Positions 45,306-54,455 of a stretch of 64,000 bases of DNA are shown piece after piece. Under the pieces are notes generated by a model. It was not told the DNA's origin. It ran no database searches and worked only from the letters and a program-made list of their open reading frames with translations. The DNA lies in the NCBI RefSeq assembly GCF_019710585.1, contig NZ_JAIFZQ010000026.1, positions 204,417 through 268,416 on the forward strand. Reading direction: 5' to 3'. Every line of letters starts with the position of its first letter. The first letter of the stretch is position 1. Made by a program: the position numbers and the translations under genes. Source of the stretch: Arthrobacter sp. MAHUQ-56 (GTDB lineage: Bacteria > Actinomycetota > Actinomycetes > Actinomycetales > Micrococcaceae).

Positions 45306-46112
45306 TCAGTCATCACTCTGTCTGTTCCATCGGAGCAGACGCCCCTCTGCCCGGCCCAGTAAAGAGGCCACGAGCCATCCGAAGATGCCCGCGAAGAACA
45401 AGTAGGCAAGTGCGTTGTCCCAGCGCTCTGCCTCCTGGGCGAGCGTGATCAGTCGTCCCAGCCCCGGCACCTGGGTCAGGACCTCGACTCCGACCGCGGC
45501 AAGTATCGCGATGGACGCTGAGATGCGCACGCCGGTGGCGATGAACGGCAGGGCTGACGGCAACAAGACTTTTCGGAACCACAAGCCCTTCGGGATCTGA
45601 AAGACCGTCGCAGTGGATACGATGCCTGGATCCAGTCTTCGAGATCCAAGGATTGACTGCACCAGTACGGGCCAGACCGCGGCGAGCACGACCATGGTGA
45701 TTTTCATGTTCGTCGTGGCACCCAGCACCAGCATCATCACCGGCATTAGCGCGATGGTCGGAAAGGCGCGGCCGAATTCAACGATCAAAGCGGCTGAGCG
45801 GTCCAGCGGACGGACCGTGCCGATCAGCAGCCCCAGGACGACGCCGATTGCACAGGAGAGCAACCAGCCCGCCAATGCGGCGAAGAGCGTGTAACCGAAG
45901 CCCACCCAGAAGTTGCCCATGGTGACCACGGTGAAGATGGAGGTCACAATATCGGGGACGCCCGGGGTGATTTTGGGCAGAAGCCCGCTCATCAGTGCGA
46001 ACTGCCAAAGAAGCAGAATCACTACCAGGGTAATCACTCGCTGGAAGGTAAGCGTCCAGTTAACGCTGGGCCGGCCGCTGAAGGCCATTGGAGTGGTTGT
46101 AGTTGTAGCCAT
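45306..46112 (-). CDS. SsuC/TauC-type ABC permease 2
   Basis: A 268-residue permease of the same family, with the loop STATVFQIPKGLWFRKVLLPSALP and several membrane helices. Two different permease genes mean a heterodimeric channel, whereas SsuC and TauC are usually homodimers. It follows the binding-protein stop by 15 bases and has GGAG before its ATG. Confidence 0.9.
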   Translation of the reverse strand: MATTTTTPMAFSGRPSVNWTLTFQRVITLVVILLLWQFALMSGLLPKITPGVPDIVTSIFTVVTMGNFWVGFGYTLFAALAGWLLSCAIGVVLGLLIGTVRPLDRSAALIVEFGRAFPTIALMPVMMLVLGATTNMKITMVVLAAVWPVLVQSILGSRRLDPGIVSTATVFQIPKGLWFRKVLLPSALPFIATGVRISASIAILAAVGVEVLTQVPGLGRLITLAQEAERWDNALAYLFFAGIFGWLVASLLGRAEGRLLRWNRQSDD

Positions 46113-46127
46113 GGCTCATATCTCCGC

Positions 46128-47108
46128 TCAGGCGCGCGGAGCTCCTTCCCACAAGATCTCATCAACGCTCTTGGGCTTGGAGACCATGCCGAACTTTTTC
46201 AAAGCGTCAGTTGTTTCCTGTGACACCTTGGGATCAACAGCCACTTGCTGCTCGACCAGCGGCCCCTTGGAATTTTCGATGGAGTTTCCAGTCACCTCGC
46301 TGCGTACCTTGTAGACGGCGTCCGCGTTGCCAGGGTCGTTGTAGAAAGAGACAGCCTTGGCCATGGCCTCATTGAACTTTTTCGCGGTCTCACCATCCGC
46401 CTGGAGCCATGGGTCGGTGGCCGCCCAGAGAGTGATGCCGAGCCCAGCGCGATACTGACGGGAAGGGTTGGCGATCACGTGGAAGGAGGCATCAGAGATG
46501 ACTTGGTTGTAGAAGCTGTCGGCCGGAAAGATCGCATCCACCTGGGAGCTGGACAGCGCGGTACGCATCGACGCATAGGGCAGTGCGACCTGCTTGACGG
46601 TATCCAGATTCACACCAGCGTCCGTCAGTGCCTGCAGGACAGGCACGTTGCCTCCGGAGCCGAGTGAGTTGAAGGCGATCGTTTTGCCTTTCAAGCCGGA
46701 CAGATCAGTGATGCCGCTGTCCTTGCGCACAACCACACCGGAGGTGTCTACCACCTTGGAAATGAGACCCGCACCAGAGATCAGCTTGATGGGCAGGTCC
46801 TCAGCAGTAGCGGTTACAGCTGCATCCCAGGAGACCGTGCTGATCTGAGCTGATCCTCCAACAAGCTGGCTGAGGTTGTCCTGGGCGGTGCCGCCCGGCC
46901 GGATATCTACATCCAAACCAGCCTCATCGAAGAAGCCCTTCTGTTTCGCAATGTACAGGGGCTCGTAATTTATGGGTGCATGCAGGACGGTGATCTTCTT
47001 GGCGGCGGCGGACTCAGCCCCGCCGCCGCAGGCCGTAACGGCCATGATGCCTGCCAAGGCCATGGCCAGGGCGGCCCTACGGGGCACCATCGGGGTCATT
47101 TTCTTCAT
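46128..47108 (-). CDS. NitT/TauT family ABC substrate-binding lipoprotein
   Basis: A 326-residue protein with a signal peptide and lipobox ending at Cys27 (MAVTACGGG). The mature part has HAPINYEPLYIAKQKGFFDEAGLDV, as in SsuA/ThiY-type proteins with a Venus-flytrap fold. The ligand is unknown; the neighbouring oxygenases suggest an aromatic or sulfonated compound. I start at the ATG at 47108, with GAGAAG upstream, and not at the GTG at 47120. Confidence 0.9.
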   Translation of the reverse strand: MKKMTPMVPRRAALAMALAGIMAVTACGGGAESAAAKKITVLHAPINYEPLYIAKQKGFFDEAGLDVDIRPGGTAQDNLSQLVGGSAQISTVSWDAAVTATAEDLPIKLISGAGLISKVVDTSGVVVRKDSGITDLSGLKGKTIAFNSLGSGGNVPVLQALTDAGVNLDTVKQVALPYASMRTALSSSQVDAIFPADSFYNQVISDASFHVIANPSRQYRAGLGITLWAATDPWLQADGETAKKFNEAMAKAVSFYNDPGNADAVYKVRSEVTGNSIENSKGPLVEQQVAVDPKVSQETTDALKKFGMVSKPKSVDEILWEGAPRA

Positions 47109-47705
47109 GCGTCTTCTCACTTTCCAATCTGAGGGTTATATGACACTCTCCAGCTGAGAATGCATAAAGCGAGGATAACGTAAATGTGGCCCATTGCACA
47201 CTATTTTTCGTGAGCCACGTCATACTGCGTTGTAAGTGGAGGGAAAAGCCGTGGCGGCGTGCTTCCACGGCGGTGCAGCGCTGCTGCTGGAGCGGGTGCC
47301 CACCTGCCAAATGAGCGTGGCAATATAGCCCGTTCGTCGCAGTGCGCCACTGGCGCAAATGCGAAGGGACCATCACTAAAGGGCAGATGCCAAAGCAAGC
47401 CATCCGATTCGTGAAGCACCCACGATCACCGGAATCGCTGGAAGATCAGGTTGCAGTTGGCGAATCCGGAAGGCACTCAGACGGAAAGCAGCAACATCAG
47501 CAACTAACGGTGCTGCATAACGACGCCATGTCGTGCAAGCAGAGGCCGACTTCACACGAAAGCGGGCGGGGGTAGGTGGCGAGAGTAGATCAGGCCGCAG
47601 GCCGAGACAGACGGAGAGGCTACGAAAGTTAGTTTTCTCGTACTCGGTAGCCCTGCGCCAGCAGCTCCGGAGTCAGCAGATCGCGTTCTGACCCATGCCG
47701 CCCGA
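47109..47705. other. 597-base gap between the binding protein and the MmgE/PrpD gene
   Basis: It should hold the promoter of the importer operon on the minus strand. I see no clear gene, and no operator palindrome like those in the ectoine-like region. AT-rich stretches near 47160-47235 are the likely promoter area. Confidence 0.45.
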
Positions 47706-49103
47706 TCAGCGCTGCCCGGACGGCTCCGCCAGCAGGGCCGCCAGCTCGGACATGTCCTCCAGCTGTTCCAAATGGTGGACCAGCTCAAGCACATGGTCGG
47801 CAACGGAGTCCTCAAGAGTTCCGTTCCACGCCATGTTGCTGCGGAACTTGGCCTCTATACGCTCACGGTTCAATGGGGCGAAGTGAATGTCCCCAAGCAC
47901 CCGGTCAACACGAATGCGGTGGCGATCGCCGGACGTAAGTCGCACCTCGACCTCAGCCGTCTGGGCCTGTTCGCGGGGTAGCGAGCCGAGGATCTCTATC
48001 TTTTCCAACATCCTCTGCAGTCCTGGATCGCGCATGTGAGCCTCGTTCATGTGCTGCAGTCCAACGGTTCCGTACATCAGCGCCGTGGCCACAGCGAACC
48101 TGATGCTAAAGGCGCCCGAGACCTCCGGGCAGCTTCCAACGGTGAACTCCTGTCCGACGAAGCCGGCCTTGGTCTGCGGATTCACAAATATCTGGATGCC
48201 CTCCACATTGTCGGGAGCGATCCGATGCGCCTCCACCAGCTGCACGGTGGCATCCAGCGACGCCTGGCTCGCCCGGCACGTCGGCCACGGCTTAATGACG
48301 GCATCGGCGTAGAACTCCTGACCGAGGCCCTCGGTGATCTTCTCAGGTTGCGGTGCGGCGCTCCACTGGGCAAGGAAACCGAAACGTCCCCCGATCGGGT
48401 CGTCAGGTCCCCGGAATCCCGTGCTGGCCAGCTCAGCGGAGAAGACAGCGTTGCGAGCGGAAAGGGAGATCGGCAGCTTGAACGCCAGTGTCTTGTCGTT
48501 GATGTTGTCAATGGTCCCGGATACTTGGTTTATGACCAGCCCCAGCCCGTGATGCAAGGTGGCAGCGTCCTGCCCCATCAGGAGTCCGGCCGTGGCCACG
48601 CCGCCCAGAGCATTTATCGTCCCAGTGTTGTCTCCGCCGCCGTACACATCGAAGCCGGTGGCATGACCGAGCCTCGCGGCCAGGTCGTCTCCATAGATCA
48701 GTGCGGTGAGCAGGTCCCTACCACCGCGTCGTCGGGCCTCAGCCACAGCGAGTGCCACGGAGACAGTAGTGCCCGTGATGTGCGAGGGGATCTGCACCCC
48801 CTCGGCGTGATCAGCCCCGACAGGCTCGAAATCATATGACCTCATCAGGGCCGCGTTAGCCAGAGCGGCATGCATCGCGGGTACCTTGACGCCCGTGGTC
48901 AGAACGGTCGACTCTGCGCGGCCACCCCAACCGGTGACCAGGTCGATCAACGAGGAGCTGCCTTCAGCCTGAGTACCGGCCGCGATCAGACCCAGAGCGT
49001 CCAAAACACGCGTCTTGGCCCGATCGATTGCTTCCGAGGGCAGCGACTTGAAGTCCGCTGCCGCAAGATGGTCGGTCAGGACCGCCGTAAGTGTCTTGTC
49101 CAT
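47706..49103 (-). CDS. MmgE/PrpD family protein
   Basis: A 465-residue member of the 2-methylcitrate dehydratase fold family, with the helical half (MRSYDFEPVGADHAEGVQIPSH near 87-108) and the C-terminal alpha/beta half intact. The family dehydrates or isomerises carboxylic acids, but many members beside oxygenases have unknown substrates. It begins 9 bases after the monooxygenase stop, so it is cotranscribed with it. Codon use and GC appear lower than in the core genes. Confidence 0.85.
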   Translation of the reverse strand: MDKTLTAVLTDHLAAADFKSLPSEAIDRAKTRVLDALGLIAAGTQAEGSSSLIDLVTGWGGRAESTVLTTGVKVPAMHAALANAALMRSYDFEPVGADHAEGVQIPSHITGTTVSVALAVAEARRRGGRDLLTALIYGDDLAARLGHATGFDVYGGGDNTGTINALGGVATAGLLMGQDAATLHHGLGLVINQVSGTIDNINDKTLAFKLPISLSARNAVFSAELASTGFRGPDDPIGGRFGFLAQWSAAPQPEKITEGLGQEFYADAVIKPWPTCRASQASLDATVQLVEAHRIAPDNVEGIQIFVNPQTKAGFVGQEFTVGSCPEVSGAFSIRFAVATALMYGTVGLQHMNEAHMRDPGLQRMLEKIEILGSLPREQAQTAEVEVRLTSGDRHRIRVDRVLGDIHFAPLNRERIEAKFRSNMAWNGTLEDSVADHVLELVHHLEQLEDMSELAALLAEPSGQR

Positions 49104-49112
49104 CGCCTTGGG

Positions 49113-50573
49113 TTACGCCCGGCCGGCCGTGGGAACCTTTTGACGATCCAGGAATTCCCATACCGTTCCCTTGTCTCCATTGCGCTGGCCCTTGATGTGC
49201 TCGAGCATGCGTGCCCGTCCTACGGAACCGAGGTAAAACCGCTCATACAGCTCGATGCGCGAACCCAGGGCCGACCCAGCGAAATCCCAAGCGGTTCGGA
49301 AGATCCGGGAACGCTCTTGAGCGCTGATGCCCCCCGCTCCCGGAAGGTACTTCTCGAGCATGGGAGCCAGCTCCGGGTTATCGAACGCTGCCAGGGAGGG
49401 AGTGGCCAGCAGATTGTGCGAACCCATCGTTTTGATGATGTCGTTCACCCGGATCATCCATTCCGGCATGATCGTGCGCAGCACACCGATATCATCGTGC
49501 ACGAAGTAGGCACCACCGCCCCAGTCATGGGCTCGGCGCTCAGCGGAGTCGATGATCGCCCGGGTCATCACCAGGAAGCCGTGAACCTCACCAAGCATGG
49601 TGGTGACGTCCGGCCGCGCACCTGACCCGGTGACCCGGGCCATCTCGGCGAGCAAATCGTAGGCAAACTCCAGCTTTACAGCGGCCCGGATGGCCGTCTG
49701 CTGCTGGGTGCATCCGGTAGCAGTTCCTTGGTTCACCGAGTTGTAGAGATCCAGCTCCCCATCAATGAAGATACGGTCGTGGGGGATGAGCACGTCATTA
49801 AATATGACCACCCCGTCCTGCTCGTCAAACCGGGATGAGAAGGGCCGGTCCTCGCGGGAGGCATCTACACCGTAATGATCACGGCAGATAATTGCGACGC
49901 CTTCGGCCGCCACGGGGATGGCGAAGGACAGGGCGTACTTTTCGTATCCGGGCTTGATGGGAGTTGCCGGGTAAACGTAGATCTCGTCGGCGATCGGACC
50001 GAGGGTCGCCAGGACCTTCGCGCCGCGAACGATCACACCCTCGTCAGTGCGATCCACCACCTGAAGTGTGAGGTCGGCGTTGGCTCCGTCCAGCTCACCG
50101 ATCGATTTGTCGATGTTGGCGTGGACGATGGTGTGGGTGAGGGCCAAGTCGTTCTCGGCCACGTACTTCTGGTAGGCCTTGATCCGCTCGAAGTAGATTG
50201 GATCGGAGGAAGCCTTTTCCCAGAGGTCTGTGCGGGAGACGTGTCCAGCCAGGACCACGTTCACGTAGTCGGGAGTGCGCCCCAGCATGCCCATGGAATA
50301 GCGGGCGAACCGGTCAAAGGCACGGTGCCGGCGTTCGATGTCCTCCTGGTTGGCGGGACGCAGGTGGGATACCGAGATCATGTCGCCGCTGTCGGGACTT
50401 TCGAACAGGCAGTCGTCCCAGTGCTCCCATTGGTAGTCGAAGTATTCGGCCATTCCTGCAAGGGAGCCGGCGAAATCCGGATGTTCAGTAACATCGATCT
50501 GCTCGTTTCCGTACCAGACCGTGCGTCCGTCCTTAAGTCCCTCTACGTATTCATATCCACGTCGTGCTCCCAT
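49113..50573 (-). CDS. 4-hydroxyphenylacetate 3-monooxygenase-type (HpaB family) oxygenase
   Basis: A 486-residue FADH2-dependent oxygenase of the HpaB/PvcC family, using acyl-CoA dehydrogenase fold. It starts MGARRGYEYVEGLKDGRTVWYGNE, as the family does, and includes YPATPIKPGYEKYALSFAIP and DRIFIDGELDLYN. It needs reduced flavin from a partner, presumably the upstream reductase. The substrate may be 4-hydroxyphenylacetate or another phenol. The ATG at 50573 has GGAGAG 7 bases upstream; the longer frame to 50642 lacks support. Confidence 0.88.
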   Translation of the reverse strand: MGARRGYEYVEGLKDGRTVWYGNEQIDVTEHPDFAGSLAGMAEYFDYQWEHWDDCLFESPDSGDMISVSHLRPANQEDIERRHRAFDRFARYSMGMLGRTPDYVNVVLAGHVSRTDLWEKASSDPIYFERIKAYQKYVAENDLALTHTIVHANIDKSIGELDGANADLTLQVVDRTDEGVIVRGAKVLATLGPIADEIYVYPATPIKPGYEKYALSFAIPVAAEGVAIICRDHYGVDASREDRPFSSRFDEQDGVVIFNDVLIPHDRIFIDGELDLYNSVNQGTATGCTQQQTAIRAAVKLEFAYDLLAEMARVTGSGARPDVTTMLGEVHGFLVMTRAIIDSAERRAHDWGGGAYFVHDDIGVLRTIMPEWMIRVNDIIKTMGSHNLLATPSLAAFDNPELAPMLEKYLPGAGGISAQERSRIFRTAWDFAGSALGSRIELYERFYLGSVGRARMLEHIKGQRNGDKGTVWEFLDRQKVPTAGRA

Positions 50574-50703
50574 TGAGCTCTCCTTCATCTCTAACGTCGG
50601 GTGAGAAACAGGACGCCTAGCGGACGGCCCGATTGTTCTCATGTTGGTTGTTTTGCTACTGACGGCTATCTAACCGGCGGTCCGCCTGCGCCTTTGGGAT
50701 GGA

Positions 50704-51951
50704 TCAGGCCGAACGGAGGCCAGCTGCGGTGTACCTGCGGTAGTCCTTGGCAGCCGGACCCGCCAGGGTGCGACTGACTTCTGCTGCTGCCTCCTGAAGG
50801 GCCGAGGCCCATTCCCGGACCGTGGCCGCATCCACGCCCGACGGCAGGTTGCCGAGCCGAATTACAAGTCCGGAGTTAGTCGGCTCATCTGCCTCGGGGG
50901 CAAAGACCGGTACGACCACAGATGCCAGGTCGATATTGGTGTCTGCCACGTCCAGCGCGCATCCGAAGTACTGGCGGCTTTGTGCGATGGTGGTGCGGAC
51001 TGCGCGATCACGAGCGGGCGTCAGCTCTGCGCCGGCCCACTCGGCCAAGGCCTCGTTGAGTTCGCCATAGCCTGCCGGATCCTGGTTGATACGGGAGACG
51101 GCGTATCCCTGCTCGCGCACGCGGGTAAGAGCCTCGCGATAATAGGTGAGGACATCCTCGTCCTGCGGGAAGATCCGGCCCAGCCAGGCAGCCACCTGGT
51201 CTGGGCTCCATGCCACGGCGGCCTCGCCCAGCGGCGGGATCAAAGGGATCCGCACGCCGATGCGTTCGTCCGCGTCGGTGTTGCCGCCGTAGGACGTGGC
51301 ACCGATCGTTTGGTCCAGGGAGCTGATCTGGACCAGAGCTGCGGCCGAGCAGCTGAACCTCTGGGCAAGCTCATCGAGCTGTGGACGAGCGGCTTCCGCC
51401 AACCGGACCGCAGAAATCAGCGACTCGTCCACGTGAGCCGACAGGCCGGTGGTCGAGAAACCACCATAGCCGCCTTGAAAGAACAGTAGCGGCGTCACAC
51501 CTCGGTCGACGGCGAGGTCGTCGACCGAGACCAGGGTGATGTAGTGGTCACCGGCCTCCACTTCCTCGGTGATCCGCCCATGGATGTGCGCGACGGCGCC
51601 GTCGATCATGGGGGCGCCCCAGGGTGAGAGAGTCCATCCGACCTTGTCGAACTTCGCCGGATCCTTGGACGCCAGGGTGCGGCAGGCCTGCATCTGGTCG
51701 TGGGCGAAGACCGAAATGCAGACGTGGTCTGCCACACGCAGCTTCGGGTAGGTCGATGACGTGGTCATGGGCATGAAGGCAACCAGCGGGGGCTCCAGGG
51801 AGACCGAGCTGAAAGTGCCTACGACCATACCCACTGGCGTTTCGTTGACCATGGCGGAGACCACGACGACGCCGGTTGGGTAATGACCCATGACGTCGCG
51901 GAATGCACGGGGGTCGAAGTGCGGCCTCTGGTCCACCTCAGCAATGCTCAT
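50704..51951 (-). CDS. Flavin reductase fused to an IclR-type effector-binding domain
   Basis: A 415-residue two-domain protein. Residues about 15-175 are a HpaC-like flavin reductase (RDVMGHYPTGVVVVSA; GTFSSVSLEPPLVAF; FAHDQMQACRTLASKD). Residues about 185-410 look like an IclR effector domain (ISSLDQTIGATSYGG; RIGVRIPLIPPLGEAAVAW), with no DNA-binding helix-turn-helix. It probably supplies reduced flavin to the downstream HpaB-type enzyme, and its second domain may sense the phenolic substrate. AGGAGG precedes the ATG at 51951. Confidence 0.85.
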   Translation of the reverse strand: MSIAEVDQRPHFDPRAFRDVMGHYPTGVVVVSAMVNETPVGMVVGTFSSVSLEPPLVAFMPMTTSSTYPKLRVADHVCISVFAHDQMQACRTLASKDPAKFDKVGWTLSPWGAPMIDGAVAHIHGRITEEVEAGDHYITLVSVDDLAVDRGVTPLLFFQGGYGGFSTTGLSAHVDESLISAVRLAEAARPQLDELAQRFSCSAAALVQISSLDQTIGATSYGGNTDADERIGVRIPLIPPLGEAAVAWSPDQVAAWLGRIFPQDEDVLTYYREALTRVREQGYAVSRINQDPAGYGELNEALAEWAGAELTPARDRAVRTTIAQSRQYFGCALDVADTNIDLASVVVPVFAPEADEPTNSGLVIRLGNLPSGVDAATVREWASALQEAAAEVSRTLAGPAAKDYRRYTAAGLRSA

Positions 51952-52472
51952 GGTGTCCTCCTGGTGAAGGGTTGTGTGATTGGTTCCCGCCAGTTTGCAA
52001 TATCCGACGGAGAATATATTTGATGTGTACGACCATAACCCCGTCGGCATCAATGAGTCCACCTCCAATTTCTGGCCACATGGTGGAGGGGGCCGTCAGG
52101 TGCAGAATATATTTCTACTTGCTTAATGCACGATGACAGGGATATTGTTTACCTTGGATGTGATGCAGAGTACTAACGCGTCGCCACGAAGGGTGCCTTG
52201 CCTCACCGCACGGCACTCGGAGGATTTTTGTGCAGGGGGACGATTTGAGCAGCATTCAGGTTGGGCCGCGAGAAGGACCCTGACGACCTCACGGAGCCCT
52301 TGTCGCCCACGGCGGTCAGACCCGGGATCTATAACCGGATCGCTAGTCCCTGCCGTCTTAAGTAATAGGAGGAGACTGTCCGGGGACGGCAGATCTTCCT
52401 CGACAAGCGGCTGCCGGGTATGCCCGGCTGACCGCATTTCCACCTAACCATGCTTCATCTCGAGGAGATCTT
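51952..52472. promoter_or_regulatory. Divergent control region with paired AGAATATATTT repeats
   Basis: This 521-base gap separates the reductase-oxygenase operon (minus) from the BVMO-esterase operon (plus). The 11-base element AGAATATATTT occurs twice in direct orientation at 52011-52021 and 52104-52114, 93 bases apart; its core AATATATT is a palindrome. No small gene is convincing. The elements are candidate binding sites for a regulator of both operons. Confidence 0.5.
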
Positions 52473-54455
52473 ATGGCGAGCAAGCCCACCAACGGTGACC
52501 TGTACTGGACAGAGGAGTACCCGACGATCACCGAGTCAGATGAATCCCTGCAGGCGTACGTCGCAGGGGCTGAAGCTCCTGTTCTGCTGGCAGCGTTGGC
52601 CACCACCTTGCAGGATCTGTCCTATGTGCCGGCCGAACTATCCCCGCCGCTTCCCCCGCTGGGCACGGCGCTGCTGCCCCATGGAGGGATGTCTCCGGAA
52701 CAGGTCCAGCGTGCCCAGGATCTGGCGCTGACCGGAATGAAGCGGCTGAGAGACGAGCGAATCCGCAGCGTGCAGCAACTGAGCGCCGAAGATGCTTCCG
52801 TGATTTTGGATTGGTTCACCGGCGGCCGCGCCGCCAGAGACCGATCCTGGATGGGGCAACTGAAGCATGAATTCGCCCCTGCGGCAGATCGGAACGGTTC
52901 GGCTGAATGGAACTATGCCGACTACCCCGATCACCGGGCCGTCGCGCCATTCACGACCTTGATAGTCGGGGCAGGCATCTCCGGTATCGCCGCCGCCTAT
53001 CGCCTACAGGAAGCTGGACTGCCATACCGCTGGATTGAGGCTTCGCACCGGATCGGTGGCACGTGGTGGAAGAATCACTATCCGGGTGTGCGTTTGGATA
53101 CCCCCACCTACGGCTACAGCTTCTCCTTCGCACAGCGGGTCGACTGGCCGAACCAGTTCGCCGCCGGGGCGGAGGTTCTGGATTACTTGGAGACGCTGGC
53201 GGAGAAGGCCGACTTCACCGAAGCGATAGAGCTGAACACCTCCCTGACGTGCGCCGTGTGGGATGAGGACTCGGCGACTTGGAGGGCCACCACGCGCAGC
53301 AAGGACGGTCATGAGACTACCGAGAGCTACAACGCGATCATCACTGGTGTGGGGCAGCTGGATCATCCCTTCATTCCGACCTGGCCGGGGCAGGCCGACT
53401 TCAAGGGAGTCCAGATGCATTCCCAAGAGTGGGACCATTCGGTGGACCTGAAGGGCAAGAAGGTGGCCGTAATCGGCACAGGCGCCTCCGCTTACCAGAT
53501 CGTCCCAGCCATAATCGGCGAGGTCGACAAGATGTACCTGTTCCAGCGCAGTGCCCCCTGGATGCTGCCGGCACCCACCTACCACGAGGCGATGTCGGAC
53601 GCTGCCCAGTGGCTGCACCAGAAGGTCCCAGCTTACGGACAGCTGTTCCGTCTCTTCGTCACCGCCGGCGGCATCGAAGGGCGCATGGAACTCGCAAAGG
53701 CTGAGGAGGGCTGGGATGGTGCACCCCTAAGCGTCTCAAAGGCCAACGAGGAATTTCGCCAGGCCATCATCGAACGCATGCGCGAGCAGTATGAAGGCCG
53801 CCCTGACCTGCTGGAGAAGGCGATCCCGAATTACCCGCCGTCGGCCAAGCGCATGCTCCGCGACAACGGCGTGTGGGCCGCAGCCCTGCGCGAACCACAG
53901 ACGGAAGTCATCACAGAAGGTTTGGCATCCTTCACCAAGACCGGCCTGGTCACCGACAACGGACGAGAACTCGATGTCGATGTCGTCATCTACGCTACCG
54001 GGTTCCGTCCGTCCGATTACTTGGACCCGATCAAGATCGTGGGCCGCCACGGCTTGGAGATCCATGACTACTGGGGCGGGGACGCGAAAGGCTTCGCCGG
54101 AATCACCGTTCCCAACTTCCCAAACCTGTTCATGCTGCTCGGCCCCAACACCGGCGGAGTAGTCGCCGGAGGGCTGCACTTCATGATCGAACGCGCGGCC
54201 GAGTACGCAGTCGAGGCCATCCACCAGATCCTGGATCTCGACGTGCGCGCCCTGGATTTGAAGCAGGATGCGTTGGACGAGCACATAGCCTGGGTCGACG
54301 CAGAGAACGAAAAGATGACCTGGGGGCAGCCGTACGTGAAGACATGGTACAAGAACAAATTCAATCGGGTATCACAAGTGTGGCCCTTTAAAACCACTGA
54401 ATACTGGCGTATTACGGAGCAAGTGAACAGTAATGACTACGAGTTTCTGAAGTGA
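52473..54455 (+). CDS. 4-Hydroxyacetophenone-type Baeyer-Villiger monooxygenase
   Basis: A 660-residue type I BVMO, which inserts oxygen next to a ketone carbonyl with NADPH and FAD. The FAD Rossmann motif is VGAGISGIAAAYR near 165-177, the BVMO fingerprint F-x-G-x-x-x-H-x-x-x-W-D reads FKGVQMHSQEWD near 310-321, and the NADPH motif is IGTGASAYQ near 332. The ~150-residue N-terminal extension before the first Rossmann fold is typical of the HapE/HAPMO group and absent from cyclohexanone monooxygenase. The esterase start overlaps its stop, as expected for ester-forming and ester-splitting partners. Confidence 0.9.
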   Translation: MASKPTNGDLYWTEEYPTITESDESLQAYVAGAEAPVLLAALATTLQDLSYVPAELSPPLPPLGTALLPHGGMSPEQVQRAQDLALTGMKRLRDERIRSVQQLSAEDASVILDWFTGGRAARDRSWMGQLKHEFAPAADRNGSAEWNYADYPDHRAVAPFTTLIVGAGISGIAAAYRLQEAGLPYRWIEASHRIGGTWWKNHYPGVRLDTPTYGYSFSFAQRVDWPNQFAAGAEVLDYLETLAEKADFTEAIELNTSLTCAVWDEDSATWRATTRSKDGHETTESYNAIITGVGQLDHPFIPTWPGQADFKGVQMHSQEWDHSVDLKGKKVAVIGTGASAYQIVPAIIGEVDKMYLFQRSAPWMLPAPTYHEAMSDAAQWLHQKVPAYGQLFRLFVTAGGIEGRMELAKAEEGWDGAPLSVSKANEEFRQAIIERMREQYEGRPDLLEKAIPNYPPSAKRMLRDNGVWAAALREPQTEVITEGLASFTKTGLVTDNGRELDVDVVIYATGFRPSDYLDPIKIVGRHGLEIHDYWGGDAKGFAGITVPNFPNLFMLLGPNTGGVVAGGLHFMIERAAEYAVEAIHQILDLDVRALDLKQDALDEHIAWVDAENEKMTWGQPYVKTWYKNKFNRVSQVWPFKTTEYWRITEQVNSNDYEFLK

